Assembly: GCA_002371465.1 (NCBI GenBank)
Contig: DFIU01000006.1
Coordinates: forward strand, 1 to 64,000
Source: Lachnospiraceae bacterium UBA3689
GTDB lineage: Bacteria; Bacillota; Clostridia; Lachnospirales; Lachnospiraceae
Length of the DNA: 64,000 bases
Direction of reading: 5' to 3'
Positions 1-8,070 of this stretch are shown in pieces. Within the stretch, counting starts at the first letter, position 1; each line of letters starts with the position of its first letter. The notes below the pieces were generated by a model. That model was not told the DNA's origin, did not search any database, and was given only the letters and a program-made list of their open reading frames with translations. A program made the position numbers and the translations under genes.

Positions 1-351
1 ACCGTACTTCTTTCTTTCCTTTTCTCTCGGATCTCTTGTCAGATATCCGTTCTTCTTAAGGACAGCGCGGTACTCATTGTCGACCTTCAGCAGAGCGCGG
101 GCAATGCCGTGACGGATTGCACCAGCCTGACCGGTGTATCCACCGCCGTGAACCGTAACATTAACATCGAACTTGTCCGTGTTCTCGGTTGCTGTCAGCG
201 GCTGACGAACAATGACCTTCAGGGTCTCTGCGCCGAAGAAATCATCGATATCTCTCTTATTGACAGTGATCTTGCCTGTTCCCTGAGAAAGGTACACTCT
301 AGCGACAGACTTTTTTCTTCTACCTGTACCATAAAACTTTTCAGTAGCCAA
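1..351 (-). CDS. rpsI: 30S ribosomal protein S9, 3' end cut by window edge
   Basis: Small-subunit ribosomal protein S9. The reading frame gives 117 residues and runs off the window at base 1 in the conserved tail (KERKKYG), so about a dozen C-terminal residues are missing. It starts ATEKFYGTGRRKKSVARV, which is diagnostic for S9. There is no ATG in frame; the start is a TTG at 351-349, fixed by an AGGAGGG ribosome site seven bases upstream. The gene follows rplM after 15 bases, the usual L13-S9 pair, and is surely cotranscribed with it. Confidence 0.95.
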   Translation of the reverse strand, partial: MATEKFYGTGRRKKSVARVYLSQGTGKITVNKRDIDDFFGAETLKVIVRQPLTATENTDKFDVNVTVHGGGYTGQAGAIRHGIARALLKVDNEYRAVLKKNGYLTRDPREKERKKYG

Positions 352-366
352 TTCCGTACCCTCCTA

Positions 367-795
367 TTACAGTGTGATGACTTCCGGCTTCTGAGCTGCC
401 TGCTCATGATCCGGGCCAACATATACATGAAGTTTCTTGAACTCAGCATCGCCGAGCGCGCCGTGGGAAATCATTCCGCGGACAGCATGCTCAACAACTC
501 TTTCCGGATGCTTTTCCAGCATTTCACGAAGGGTGGTGTAAGTAGCGCCGCCGACGTACTTGGAATGTCTGAAGTAAATCTTCTGATCCAGCTTCTTGCC
601 GGAAACAACGATCTTTTCAGCGTTTGTGATAATCAGGTAATCGCCGCAGTCTACATGCGGTGTATAAATCGGCTTATTCTTCCCTGTCAGAATATTAGCT
701 GCAGCAGTAGCAAGACGGCCGAGTGTCAAGTCCGTAGCATCGATTACGTACCATTTACGTTCGATGTCTGCCGGTTTAGCCATAAATGTTCTCAT
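367..795 (-). CDS. rplM: 50S ribosomal protein L13
   Basis: Large-subunit ribosomal protein L13, 142 residues, the family's normal length. The sequence MRTFMAKPADIERKWYVIDA and the later segment KLHVYVGPDHEQAAQKPEVI are typical. An upstream in-frame ATG at 861 would add 22 unrelated residues; the start at 795 is preferred because a GGAGG site precedes it at the right distance and the protein then begins like other L13 proteins. It is transcribed from a near-consensus promoter at 949-977 with rpsI downstream. In many Firmicutes truA directly precedes rplM; here a tryptophan transporter operon lies between them. Confidence 0.97.
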   Translation of the reverse strand: MRTFMAKPADIERKWYVIDATDLTLGRLATAAANILTGKNKPIYTPHVDCGDYLIITNAEKIVVSGKKLDQKIYFRHSKYVGGATYTTLREMLEKHPERVVEHAVRGMISHGALGDAEFKKLHVYVGPDHEQAAQKPEVITL

Positions 796-948
796 GGTTA
801 TTCCTCCAATCATTTTACAGACGATCTTTTTCATTATCTGAATCCGGTCGATGCCATTCATCAGATCCGGACGTGCCGCCTATCGATACCGGGGCAGGTT
901 CGATAAACACACAAAAATATGATGTGGCCGGGAATGCCACACCTGTAA
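796..948 (-). promoter_or_regulatory. rplM-rpsI 5' leader, possible L13 autoregulatory leader
   Basis: About 145 bases of untranslated leader separate the predicted transcription start from rplM. It can form a TGTGGC/GCCACA hairpin near the 5' end and a second stem around ATCTGA/TCAGAT closer to the gene. L13 leaders that bind the protein are known in Firmicutes. I cannot confirm a match to that family by eye, so this is inference. Confidence 0.35.
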
Positions 949-977
949 AGTATAGCGATAAGGACCGCTTACGTCAA
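949..977 (-). promoter_or_regulatory. Promoter of rplM-rpsI
   Basis: TTGACG (977-972), a 17-base spacer and TATACT (954-949) on the minus strand form a near-consensus sigma-A promoter. Its -35 box overlaps the arm of the terminator that ends the upstream transporter operon. Confidence 0.8.
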
Positions 978-1010
978 GAAAAAAGTCCCGGGTCTCGGGA
1001 CTTTTTTCTT
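976..1010 (-). terminator. Terminator of the trpXYZ operon
   Basis: A hairpin with arms AAAAAAGTCCCG and CGGGACTTTTTT and a 5-base loop overlaps the stop codon of the ATPase gene and ends in a T run on the minus strand. It is symmetrical, so it could also work in the other direction. Confidence 0.85.
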
Positions 1011-1782
1011 AGTTTCCTGCTTCTATGGAGATCTCATCAAACTTGTGAAGAACTTCCTCCAGCTTAAGCTTCTTTTTCTCCTCTCCCGCCTTATCCAGGA
1101 TGACGTGACCTTCGTGCATCATCAGGAGGCGGTCGCCGTACTCCAGGGCATAGCGCAGGTTGTGGGTCACCATGACCGTCGTCAGCTTCTTTTCCGCGAC
1201 GATCCTGCCGGTCAGCTCCATAATAATCTCGGCGGTCTTGGGATCAAGAGCGGCGGTGTGCTCATCGAGGATCAGAAAGTCGATCGGCGTCATCGTGGAC
1301 ATCAAAAGAGCCAGCGCCTGCCGCTGTCCGCCCGAGAGGCTGCCGACCTTGATATCGAGCTTATCTTCCAGTCCCAGTCCCAGTGGGACCAGCATTTCCC
1401 GGTACTCCTCCCGTCTTGCCTTGTTGGCTCCGCGGGTCAGATTATAGGACTTACCCTTGTTGTCGGCAAGGGACATATTTTCCATAATCGTCATATCCGG
1501 ACAGGTGCCGAATGCGGGATTCTGGTAGACACGGCCGATCTTTCTGTGGCGGATGAATTCCTTCTGCCGGGAAATGTCCTCGCCGTTCATCACCAGCTGC
1601 CCCCCGTCGATATCGATCGAACCGCAGATAATGTTGAGCATGGAAGTCTTGCCGGAGCCGTTTGACCCAACGACCGAGACGAAGCTGCCGTCGTCGATGG
1701 TCAGATTGAAATCCCGGAAAAAGCACAGCTCATTGACTGTACCCGGATTGTAAGTCTTATCAATGTGTTTTAATTCAAGCAT
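1009..1782 (-). CDS. trpZ: ABC transporter ATPase, predicted tryptophan uptake
   Basis: Cytoplasmic ATPase (257 aa) of a substrate-binding-protein-dependent importer. Walker A GSNGSGKT is at 39-46, the signature LSGGQ at 149-153, Walker B FLILDE at 169-174 and the switch histidine at H207, so it should be active. It is the third gene of a lipoprotein-permease-ATPase operon and overlaps the permease end by eight bases, suggesting coupled translation. The family (TrpXYZ-like, with a DUF534-type binding protein) covers several amino acid importers; the tryptophan assignment here rests on the T-box upstream. A weak ribosome site fits translation by coupling. Confidence 0.85.
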   Translation of the reverse strand: MLELKHIDKTYNPGTVNELCFFRDFNLTIDDGSFVSVVGSNGSGKTSMLNIICGSIDIDGGQLVMNGEDISRQKEFIRHRKIGRVYQNPAFGTCPDMTIMENMSLADNKGKSYNLTRGANKARREEYREMLVPLGLGLEDKLDIKVGSLSGGQRQALALLMSTMTPIDFLILDEHTAALDPKTAEIIMELTGRIVAEKKLTTVMVTHNLRYALEYGDRLLMMHEGHVILDKAGEEKKKLKLEEVLHKFDEISIEAGN

Positions 1783-2659
1783 CGCTGGCGACCTTTCTCT
1801 TCTTGTCCATGGAGATCACAAGAATAATCGTGAACAGGACCGATGTAATCAGCTTCATATCGTCCGCATTGTGCAGGAAATGCACCGCTGCCGCAACACA
1901 GGCCTTATAGATGACCGACCCCAAAATGACAGACGCCGTGACATTGATAAAGGATACCTTGCGGAAGAGGGTGGTCCCGATGATGACCGAAGCAAGTCCG
2001 ATGACCATGGTTCCGGTTCCCATTGAGACGTCCGCATATCGCTGCTCCTGGGCGTAGAGACAGCCCGCCAGGGTGCAGAGTCCGTTGGCGATCACAAGGC
2101 CCAGGATCTTGATCCTGCCCTTATCGACGCCCAGGGTCGTAACGATCTTGTCATTGCTGCCCACGGCGCGCAGGATGAAACCGGACTTGGTCTTTAAATA
2201 CCAGTCGAGAACCAGCTTGACCACAAGGACGATGACTAAAAGGATAATGGTCGTCTTGGCATCATCCAGGGGTCCCTTGAAGATCCCATTGACGAGATCG
2301 TTGTCGAAAATGGTCTCGGAACTGTAGAGGGGGATATTTGCCTTGCCCATGATCCTTAGGTTGACCGTGTAGAGCGCCGTCATCATGATGATACCGGACA
2401 GGAGGTCGCGGACCCGGAGCTTGACGTGGATGAGTCCGGTCAGAAGTCCCGCTGCCCCGCCGCCTAAAAAGGCGACCGGGAGGGTTACAAGCGCCGGAAC
2501 TCCGTTGGTGATCATAACAGCCGCAATGGCAGCTCCCATAGGGAAGCTGCCGTCAACGGTTAGATCCGGAAAATCCAGAATCTTATAAGTGATGTAAATA
2601 CCCAGCGCCATCACCGCATAGATGAAGCCCTGTTCAAAAACACTGATCAATAAAGCCAT
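1775..2659 (-). CDS. trpY: ABC transporter permease, predicted tryptophan uptake
   Basis: Integral membrane permease of 294 residues with many hydrophobic helices, related to branched-chain-amino-acid-type permeases (LivH-like fold). It starts MALLISVFEQGFIYAVMALG, already a membrane helix. It sits between the binding-protein gene and the ATPase gene in the same orientation and should form the transmembrane pore, probably as a dimer. Substrate cannot be read from the permease itself; tryptophan is inferred from the T-box leader of the operon. Confidence 0.85.
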   Translation of the reverse strand: MALLISVFEQGFIYAVMALGIYITYKILDFPDLTVDGSFPMGAAIAAVMITNGVPALVTLPVAFLGGGAAGLLTGLIHVKLRVRDLLSGIIMMTALYTVNLRIMGKANIPLYSSETIFDNDLVNGIFKGPLDDAKTTIILLVIVLVVKLVLDWYLKTKSGFILRAVGSNDKIVTTLGVDKGRIKILGLVIANGLCTLAGCLYAQEQRYADVSMGTGTMVIGLASVIIGTTLFRKVSFINVTASVILGSVIYKACVAAAVHFLHNADDMKLITSVLFTIILVISMDKKRKVASDA

Positions 2660-2680
2660 AAATCATTTCCTGCCTGACCG

Positions 2681-2710
2681 GGATTTTCTGTCTACTTGAT
2701 CGGAAAATCC
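2681..2710 (-). other. Stem-loop between binding-protein and permease genes
   Basis: GGATTTTC and GAAAATCC form an 8-base-pair stem with a 14-base loop in the 83-base gap. No T run follows, so it looks more like an mRNA stability element that favours the binding-protein transcript than a terminator. Confidence 0.45.
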
Positions 2711-2742
2711 GCCTATTTTGATGCCATCCAAAAAACTTACGA

Positions 2743-3828
2743 TTACTTATTTTCCTGGGTGGAATCTTCGATGGAATCAAAGATCTGCACGCCCTCTGCC
2801 TTTAAATACTCGTCCGGAACGGTGATGCCCATCTCTTCCGCCGCCTTGGTGTTGATGAAGGCACTGGGTTCGGTAATGGTTTCAAAGTTCTGCTCGGAAG
2901 CCTTAGCCTCGCCCTTCAGAACCTTTGCCGCCATCTTGCCTGTCTGGATGCCCAGTTCATAGTAATCCAACCCTTCGCAGCCGACGCAGCCTGCCTTGAC
3001 CTGGTCGATCTCGGACCCAAAGACCGGGATGCCCGCCTTCGTCGCCGCGTCCAGTTCGGCTGACAGAGCCTGAACAACCGTATTATCGGTCAGATTGGAG
3101 ATGCAGTCAACCTTGGATGCAAGATCGTTGGCAGCCATGGGGACGTCGCTCAGCTGGCTGATCGCGCTGTCCACGATTTTAAAATCATACTTGGGGGCCA
3201 GATCCTTGTAAATGGCGATGGTCGCGTCGGAGTTGGTCTCGGAAGAGGTGTGGAGAATGCCGATGGTCTTCGCCTCCGGCAGGAAGGCGCGGATCATTTT
3301 CAGCTGGGCTTCGACCGGAAGGGCGTCGGATGTACCGGTGATCTCCCCGACCGGAGTCCCGTCCTCCTTGGCAAGTTCCGCCGCGACCGGATCGGAAACC
3401 GCCGTATAGATGACCGGGATCTCTGCCTTGGCTGCCGCGTTGTAAGCCGCCATGGCGGACGGAGTGGCAATCGCGCAGATCAGGTCGTCCTTACCGGATA
3501 CAAAACTCTGGGCGATAGTCGCCGCTGTACCGGTATCGGCATTGGCATTTTGCAGGTCAATGGTCAGGTTTTGCCCCTCAACAAAGCCTTCCTGTGCCAG
3601 ACCGTCGACAAAGCCGTTGCGGCAGTCGTCCAGAGAGCCATGCTCGGCGAACTGGGAAATGCCGACCTTGAAGTTTCCCTCTACGGCTGTCCCGGAAGTC
3701 ACTTCTTTGACGGAAGATGCCTCCTTGGTGGATGTGCTGCCTGCTGAAGAACCTGCGCTGCCGCAGGCGCCGAGAGAGAAAACCATCGCTGCTGTCAGAA
3801 CCAGTGTCAACATGCTCTTTTTCATCAT
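2743..3828 (-). CDS. trpX: ABC transporter substrate-binding lipoprotein, predicted tryptophan
   Basis: Lipoprotein of 361 residues. The N terminus has a lysine-rich start, a hydrophobic stretch and the lipobox SLGAC, so C22 is the predicted lipidated residue. A Ser/Thr/Ala-rich linker follows, then a two-domain periplasmic-binding-protein fold of the DUF534 (ABC_sub_bind) family. An AGGAGG site precedes two adjacent ATGs. It is the first gene behind the T-box, so its product should capture the amino acid outside the membrane and pass it to TrpY/TrpZ. Family members bind tryptophan or other amino acids; ligand residues were not assigned. Confidence 0.85.
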   Translation of the reverse strand: MMKKSMLTLVLTAAMVFSLGACGSAGSSAGSTSTKEASSVKEVTSGTAVEGNFKVGISQFAEHGSLDDCRNGFVDGLAQEGFVEGQNLTIDLQNANADTGTAATIAQSFVSGKDDLICAIATPSAMAAYNAAAKAEIPVIYTAVSDPVAAELAKEDGTPVGEITGTSDALPVEAQLKMIRAFLPEAKTIGILHTSSETNSDATIAIYKDLAPKYDFKIVDSAISQLSDVPMAANDLASKVDCISNLTDNTVVQALSAELDAATKAGIPVFGSEIDQVKAGCVGCEGLDYYELGIQTGKMAAKVLKGEAKASEQNFETITEPSAFINTKAAEEMGITVPDEYLKAEGVQIFDSIEDSTQENK

Positions 3829-3856
3829 TTTTCCTCCTTAATGGGGTGAGGCAGAA

Positions 3857-4060
3857 TCAAAAAAGTCCCAGACTAAAGCTAGTCTGAGACGATAAGATTC
3901 TACCGCGGTGCCACTCAGTTTACCGGCCATCACCGGTCACTCAATCGCTTTGCCTCAAAAGTCCATTCCCAAACCCGTCCTCTGCCGCCTCACACCATAC
4001 GCGGCTCGCTCAAGGTTCCTCAAATAAGGTACTCCTCTTTCTCACAGGCTTATGAAGTTG
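3857..4060 (-). promoter_or_regulatory. T-box riboswitch, tryptophan specifier (UGG)
   Basis: The minus strand carries the T-box signature GTGGCACCGCGG (about 3902-3913), a GAGTA motif early in the leader and, at 3968-3962, GAATGGA, which places the codon UGG (3965-3963) right after the specifier-loop GAA. The variable T-box base is C, which would pair with discriminator G73, as in bacterial tRNA-Trp. A terminator hairpin (GTCTCAGACTAG and CTAGTCTGGGAC-like arms, 3862-3890) followed by six T ends the leader. Uncharged tRNA-Trp should therefore switch on the downstream transporter. Confidence 0.9.
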
Positions 4061-4066
4061 TTTACA

Positions 4067-4095
4067 ACAATATTACTTTTTCACGCTGAAGTCAA
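4067..4095 (-). promoter_or_regulatory. Promoter of the T-box-trpXYZ operon
   Basis: TTGACT (4095-4090), a 17-base spacer and TATTGT (4072-4067) on the minus strand. The -35 box overlaps the stop codon of truA. Confidence 0.7.
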
Positions 4096-4853
4096 GAAGT
4101 AATTCTGTCGTTTTCATCCTCCGGGTAGCGGATGGCGTTAAGAACCAGCCCCTTGGCAGGGGCGGTCGGTCCCGCTGCCTCCCGGTCTTTCGCATCCAGA
4201 ATCTCCTTCATCTGTTCCGGATGCCAGGTTCCCTTCCCGATTTCAAGCAGGGTCCCGGCTATGATCCGCACCATGTTGTAAAGGAAGCCGTTGCCGGTTA
4301 TGGTGAAGGTCACCCGGTCCCCCTCCCGCGCCACATGGGCGTCGTAGATCGTCCGAACCGTGGTTGAACTGGAATTGCCCGCCGCGCAAAAGGAAACAAA
4401 ATCGTGTTCCCCGACCAGATATGCCGCCGCCTGATCCATGGCAGCTGCGTCAAGGGGTCCGTAGACGTGCATTTCCAAATGTCTGGTCAGAGGGTCCGGA
4501 TGGGTTCGGTTCAGGATATGGTAGGAATAGGTCTTGACCGTCGCCTGGTAACGGGGGTGCCAGTCATCCCGGACCTGCTCGCTTTTGACGATCCGGATAT
4601 CCTCCGGCAGGCGGGCGTTTAGGGCAAAGGCAATTTTCGACGGGGCGATGCGCGTCTCCGCATCAAAGACCGTCACATTTCCCTCCGCATGAACGCCGGC
4701 ATCCGTGCGGCTGGCCCCGATGGTCCTGATCTCCCTGCCGAAGAGATCGGTCAGGGCGCCGTTGACCACGTCCTGGATTGCCAGCCCGTTGACCTGGCAC
4801 TGAAAGCCGTGATAATTCGTGCCGTCATAGGCGATTGTCAGCTTAATTCTCAT
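4092..4853 (-). CDS. truA: tRNA pseudouridine(38-40) synthase
   Basis: TruA, 253 residues, converts uridines 38-40 of the anticodon arm to pseudouridine. The catalytic motif RTDAG is at 49-53, with D51 as the nucleophile, and the N terminus MRIKLTIAYDGTNYHGFQ is characteristic. It follows ecfT by 42 bases and closes the ecfA1-ecfA2-ecfT-truA string, an arrangement shared by many Firmicutes. Its stop codon is used as part of the next promoter's -35 box. Confidence 0.97.
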   Translation of the reverse strand: MRIKLTIAYDGTNYHGFQCQVNGLAIQDVVNGALTDLFGREIRTIGASRTDAGVHAEGNVTVFDAETRIAPSKIAFALNARLPEDIRIVKSEQVRDDWHPRYQATVKTYSYHILNRTHPDPLTRHLEMHVYGPLDAAAMDQAAAYLVGEHDFVSFCAAGNSSSTTVRTIYDAHVAREGDRVTFTITGNGFLYNMVRIIAGTLLEIGKGTWHPEQMKEILDAKDREAAGPTAPAKGLVLNAIRYPEDENDRITS

Positions 4854-4895
4854 CCTGCATCCTTTTTAATATGTGTATCTCTTGAATCCCAATCC

Positions 4896-5705
4896 TTAAA
4901 TGGCGCTCTTCCCAAAGATCCGAAAGAGGATGGAGGCCGTCAGCATAACCGCCATGAGCAGGTAAGCGACATAGTCCCGTCCCTTGTAGCGCAGGGGCTT
5001 CATCTGGGTCCGGTTGTCACCCCCGTGGTAGCAGCGCGCCTCCATAGCCATGGCAAGATCGTTGGCGCGGCGGAAGGCGGATACAAAAAGGGGCACCAGA
5101 AGCGGAATCATCGCCTTCATCCGGCGGATGAAGCTGCCGCTTTCAAAGTCCGCCCCCCTCGCCATCTGCGCCTTCTTGATCTTGTCCGCCTCCTCCATAA
5201 GGATGGGGATAAAGCGAAGGGCGATGGACATCATCATGGATATCTCATGCACCGGCACTTTGACAACTTTGAGGAAGGCAAAGAGCCGTTCCATGGCGTC
5301 GGTCAGGGCATTGGGCGTTGTCGTCAGGGTCATGAGGGAGGAGCCCATCACCAGGTAACTTAAGCGAAGCGCCATCTGGATGGCGACCCGAATCCCCTCC
5401 TTGGTGATCTGAAAGATCCAGAATTTCCAGACGATGGTTCCCGGCGTCAGCAGCAGGTTGAAAATAACCGTGATGACCAGGATAAAGAGGATGGGTCTCA
5501 TGCTCTTGATCAGATAGGGAAACGGCACCCGGGACAGGAACATAAGTCCCGCCAGGACGGCTGTCACAAAGATCCAGCCTGCCACGCCCCGAATCAAAAA
5601 GAGGGAAATAATGTAAGTCAGCGTACCGACGAACTTGACCCGGGGATCGAGCTTATGGAGAATGGAGTTGGTCGGATAGTACTGCCCCAAGGTCACTTCA
5701 CCCAT
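4896..5705 (-). CDS. ecfT: ECF transporter transmembrane component
   Basis: EcfT, 269 residues, is the membrane scaffold of energy-coupling-factor vitamin transporters. Several hydrophobic helices fill the N-terminal half, and the two arginine motifs that contact the ATPases are visible (QMARGADF and MEARCYHGG). It overlaps the end of ecfA2 by 13 bases. No substrate-binding S component is encoded next to it, as expected for a shared group II module; BioY at 54.5 kb is one likely partner. Confidence 0.93.
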   Translation of the reverse strand: MGEVTLGQYYPTNSILHKLDPRVKFVGTLTYIISLFLIRGVAGWIFVTAVLAGLMFLSRVPFPYLIKSMRPILFILVITVIFNLLLTPGTIVWKFWIFQITKEGIRVAIQMALRLSYLVMGSSLMTLTTTPNALTDAMERLFAFLKVVKVPVHEISMMMSIALRFIPILMEEADKIKKAQMARGADFESGSFIRRMKAMIPLLVPLFVSAFRRANDLAMAMEARCYHGGDNRTQMKPLRYKGRDYVAYLLMAVMLTASILFRIFGKSAI

Positions 5706-6589
5706 GGAGATCCCCCCCCTTCTTCCGTCCCGCCGCTCTTTTTCATGGACAGAGCCAGCAGGATGCTTCTTCTCGCCTCCTCGACGGTCGTCGCGGTCAG
5801 ATCGACAGTCAGACCCTTTTCATGCAGGCGGTGCATGATGTAGGTGACCTGGGGAGCGGCAAGCCCCATCTGCTCCAGTTCCCGATAGTGGGTAAAGACC
5901 TGCTTGGGCGAGCCGTCAAAGGCGATCCTGCCGTCATTGATCACCAGGAGCCGCTTGGCGTAGACCGCCACGTCCTCCATGCTGTGGGAGACCAGAATGA
6001 TGGTAATGCCCCGCTTGTCGTGCAGATATTTGATCTGCCCCAGAATCTCATCCCTGCCCGCCGGGTCCAGCCCCGCCGTCGGTTCATCGAGGATCAGGAC
6101 CTGAGGGTCCATGGCGAGAACGCCCGCCATGGCGACCCGCCGCTTTTGTCCGCCGGACAGGTCAAAGGGCGATACTTTATAGAAATTTTCGGGAATTCCG
6201 ACCTGCTTCAGCGCTTCCTTCGCCCGTTCCTCGCACTGGTCTTTGGAAAGTCCCTTATTTTTAGGCCCAAACATGACATCCGTGATGACGTCCGTCTCAA
6301 AGAGCTGATTTTCCGGGTACTGAAAGACCAGACCGACATGGGTCCGAAGTTCCCGCAGATTGTAGCCGTCCTCCCAGATATCCGATCCGTCAAAAAGGAT
6401 CTGACCGGACGTCGGCTTGATGAGGCCGTTCAGATGCTGGATCAGGGTCGATTTGCCGGACCCGGTGTGGCCGATGATGCCGATAAATTCTCCCTCGTCA
6501 ATGCCCAGATTGATATGATTGAGGGCGTTGACCTCATAGACCGTATCCTTGCCGTAGGTATAAGAGACATCTTTTAATTCGATCAGCAT
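5693..6589 (-). CDS. ecfA2: ECF transporter ATPase A2
   Basis: ATPase of 298 residues that drives ECF-type vitamin uptake. Walker A GHTGSGKS is at 40-47, LSGGQ at 144-148 and Walker B VLILDE at 164-169. The threonine in the P-loop and the following QHLNGL are typical of EcfA2 rather than EcfA1. It overlaps ecfA1 by seven bases and ecfT by 13, so the three are probably translated as a unit. The EcfA1-EcfA2 heterodimer docks on EcfT. Confidence 0.93.
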   Translation of the reverse strand: MLIELKDVSYTYGKDTVYEVNALNHINLGIDEGEFIGIIGHTGSGKSTLIQHLNGLIKPTSGQILFDGSDIWEDGYNLRELRTHVGLVFQYPENQLFETDVITDVMFGPKNKGLSKDQCEERAKEALKQVGIPENFYKVSPFDLSGGQKRRVAMAGVLAMDPQVLILDEPTAGLDPAGRDEILGQIKYLHDKRGITIILVSHSMEDVAVYAKRLLVINDGRIAFDGSPKQVFTHYRELEQMGLAAPQVTYIMHRLHEKGLTVDLTATTVEEARRSILLALSMKKSGGTEEGGGSPWVK

Positions 6590-7425
6590 AGGGCCTCCAC
6601 CAGTTCATCAATCGTCAAAATGCCGTCCGGCAGGTCCACGCCGGATTGTTTCAGCTCACAGGCAAGTTCCGTCACCTGGGGAACTGCCAGACCGTAATGT
6701 TTCAGCTCATCTACCCGGGAAAAGATCGCCCTGGGTGTCCCCCGCATAACGATCTGCCCCCGGTCCATCACGATCACGTTGTCGGCAAAGACCACCTCTT
6801 CCATGTAGTGGGTGATCAGGATGACCGTGATGCCCTCCTTTTGGTTCAGCTCCCGGACACACTCCAGGACTTCCCTGCGCCCGTTGGGGTCCAGCATAGC
6901 CGTCGGTTCGTCGAGGACGATGCACTCGGGGTGCATGGCGACGACACTGGCGATGGCGACCCGCTGTTTCTGACCGCCGGACAGGCGGTTGGGCGACCGG
7001 TCCCGAAAGCCCAGCATGCCGACCTTGGCGAGGGCATCGTCCACCCGGTGCCAGATATCCTCGGTCTCAACGCCCAGGTTTTCAGGGCCAAACCCCACGT
7101 CCTCCTCGACGACGGTCCCGATGATCTGGTTGTCCGGATTCTGAAAGACCATGCCCGCCTTCTGCCGGACCTTCCAGAGTTCCTCCTCTTCCGACGTATT
7201 GACGCCGTCCACATACATGGTCCCCCTGGTCGGAACCAAAAGGGCGTTGATGTGCTTGGCGAGGGTGGACTTGCCCGATCCGTTGTGTCCTAAAACAGCA
7301 ATAAACTGCCCCTTCTCCACATCAAAATCAACGCCTTTGATGGCGTTGATTTTCTCCGGATCTTCGGAATCATCATGATATTTGATATAGTCAAAACCGA
7401 GTTTTGAAGCTCTGATAATCCCCAT
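6583..7425 (-). CDS. ecfA1: ECF transporter ATPase A1
   Basis: ATPase of 280 residues, partner of EcfA2. Walker A GHNGSGKS is at 46-53, LSGGQ at 148-152 and Walker B IVLDE at 169-173. It starts two bases after engB ends, so here the ecf module is attached to the tig-clpP-clpX-engB string, whereas in many Firmicutes it follows rplQ at the end of the large ribosomal protein cluster. Confidence 0.93.
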   Translation of the reverse strand: MGIIRASKLGFDYIKYHDDSEDPEKINAIKGVDFDVEKGQFIAVLGHNGSGKSTLAKHINALLVPTRGTMYVDGVNTSEEEELWKVRQKAGMVFQNPDNQIIGTVVEEDVGFGPENLGVETEDIWHRVDDALAKVGMLGFRDRSPNRLSGGQKQRVAIASVVAMHPECIVLDEPTAMLDPNGRREVLECVRELNQKEGITVILITHYMEEVVFADNVIVMDRGQIVMRGTPRAIFSRVDELKHYGLAVPQVTELACELKQSGVDLPDGILTIDELVEALC

Positions 7426-7427
7426 AC

Positions 7428-8054
7428 TCAGCCTTCCTCTTCTCCGCAGTCCCGGATGATATCCCAGATCTCTTCCCTGCCCTCTTTGGAGACGGCGGAA
7501 AATGCAACGACCGGGGAATCCGCGGAAATGTGCAGTTTGGTCCGGATGGCGTCCAGTTTTTTCTTCAGCTCGTTCTTCTTGACCTTGTCCTTCTTGGTCG
7601 CGATGATAACCGGCTGCATGCCGCTCGCAATAATCCAGTCGTGCATGAGCTTATCATTTTCCGAAGGATCATGGCGGATATCGACGAGAAGGAAGACGGT
7701 ACGGAGCTGCCTCGATGTGTGGAGATAGTTTTCGATCATGTCTCCCCACTTCTCCTTTTCATGCCGGGACCTGGCGGCGTAGCCGTAGCCCGGCAGGTCG
7801 ACCAGGTAGCAGTCCGGGGCAAAGCCCTCCTCTGCCTTTCTGCCCTTGTCGACCCGGTAGTAGTTGATGGTCTGCGTCTTGCCCGGCTGGCTGGACGTCC
7901 TGGCCAGAGCCTTTCTTTGCAGCAGGGCATTGATGAGGCTGCTCTTGCCGACATTGGACTTGCCCGCAAATGCCACTTCAAAGACCGGATTGTCCGGAAT
8001 CTTGCTGGTGATCCCGCATACGGTCTCCAGCTCGCTTGTCGCTATCTTGTACAA
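7428..8054 (-). CDS. engB: Ribosome biogenesis GTP-binding protein EngB/YsxC
   Basis: GTPase of 208 residues needed for assembly of the large ribosomal subunit. G1 is GKSNVGKSS (31-39), G3 DLPGYG (86-91) and G4 TKKD (153-156). The start is a TTG at 8054, set by GGGAGG nine bases upstream; there is no better ATG. It follows clpX by 16 bases. In many Clostridia lon lies between clpX and engB, but it is absent here. Confidence 0.96.
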   Translation of the reverse strand: MYKIATSELETVCGITSKIPDNPVFEVAFAGKSNVGKSSLINALLQRKALARTSSQPGKTQTINYYRVDKGRKAEEGFAPDCYLVDLPGYGYAARSRHEKEKWGDMIENYLHTSRQLRTVFLLVDIRHDPSENDKLMHDWIIASGMQPVIIATKKDKVKKNELKKKLDAIRTKLHISADSPVVAFSAVSKEGREEIWDIIRDCGEEEG

Positions 8055-8070
8055 GGTGCACCTCCCAGGC

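Noticed and set aside
796..861. Upstream ATG giving rplM 22 extra residues
   Set aside because: No ribosome site, and the extension falls in the predicted leader. L13 proteins begin at MRTFMAKP.
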